64,000 bases of DNA, taken from NCBI GenBank assembly GCA_027186245.1, contig CP114500.1, positions 8,380,001-8,444,000 on the forward strand, read 5' to 3'. The translations under genes and the position numbers were made by a program. Below the pieces are notes generated by a model, which was not told the origin of the DNA, ran no database searches, and was given only the letters and a program-made list of their open reading frames with translations. Numbering within the stretch: position 1 is the stretch's first letter; the number at the start of each line of letters is the position of its first letter. Shown piece after piece: positions 63,669 to 64,000 of this stretch. The DNA is from Coriaria nepalensis (taxonomy: Eukaryota > Streptophyta > Magnoliopsida > Cucurbitales > Coriariaceae).

Positions 63669-64000
63669 CAGCCTTTTCTAACGTATATATACATACATAT
63701 ATAAGTTTTGATTGGGTAACTGGGCAAGTGACAGAGTAGGGAGATTTACATAACCCTTTTTTTTTTTTCTTTTTTTTCTTTTTTCTTTGTAGTTCTGTCT
63801 TGTTGGCTTTGGCATGTACCTTTTTCTTCTTGGTCATGTTGTGATTTCATTGTGTTCCAGAATGGATGACGATGAAAATATCAATGCATTTCTACTGGTT
63901 GTATGTGCTCCCTCGTATAAATGTTGATCAGCTGATGCCTCAACTTCAGGACTATTTTGTAGTTAAATATCTAAAGCAGAGGATTGTTTATTTTATAAAA
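63669..64000 (+). other. PS2 3' untranslated region
   Basis: T-rich 3' region with a polyT tract near 63759-63787. The window ends before a next gene. Confidence 0.45.

Overview
This window is nuclear DNA of a eudicot plant. Genes are intron-rich with GT-AG (and some GC-AG) introns, intergenic DNA is AT-rich, CT/GA microsatellites are common, and there is a Ty1/copia retrotransposon. All families recognised are plant or general eukaryotic families. I could not name the species.

Layout. (1) 0-17.6 kb is a malectin-like LRR receptor-kinase cluster. It holds a truncated pseudogene (119-1492), a gene interrupted by a 5.34-kb Copia element with apparently identical LTRs (2360-11519), and an apparently intact paralogue (13590-17589). 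A small family of hairpin-rich repeats lies between the last two. (2) 19.0-21.6 kb is the clock gene ELF3. (3) 21.9-24.4 kb (minus) is a decayed TrmA-like RNA uracil methyltransferase. (4) 24.7-25.6 kb is ribosomal protein eS30. (5) 27.0-31.3 kb holds a GT14 core-2/I-branching glycosyltransferase, a jacalin lectin and the ESCRT-III protein CHMP1 (minus). (6) 32.6-36.0 kb is a plant anoctamin (TMEM16) homologue. (7) 36.4-38.5 kb holds two more pseudogenes, an unidentified small gene (minus) and a Rab1/RABD-type GTPase. (8) 39.3-60 kb is a dense block of housekeeping and regulatory genes: an RWD/DFRP2 protein, a glutamate-dehydrogenase-like protein with replaced active-site residues (minus), UBP6, a Dof factor (minus) and the PP2A B55 subunit (minus). 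(9) 62.3-63.7 kb is a HAD phosphatase of the PS2/PHOSPHO1 type with a P1BS-like site in its promoter.

The genes do not form a pathway. The order of RWD, GDH-like, UBP6, Dof and B55, with lectin, CHMP1, anoctamin and PS2 interspersed, resembles from memory two Arabidopsis chromosome 1 segments and suggests conserved ancestral synteny.

The most unusual items are the GDH-like probable pseudoenzyme with an N-terminal zinc finger, the recent Copia insertion in a receptor-kinase exon, the GC-AG introns (one at the same place in two paralogues), the structured repeats at 11.9-12.9 kb, and the number of young pseudogenes beside intact genes. Exon borders were assigned by eye from splice signals, reading frame and family similarity. 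Frame sums were checked for the multi-exon genes called intact, except the lectin, whose first exon was not found.
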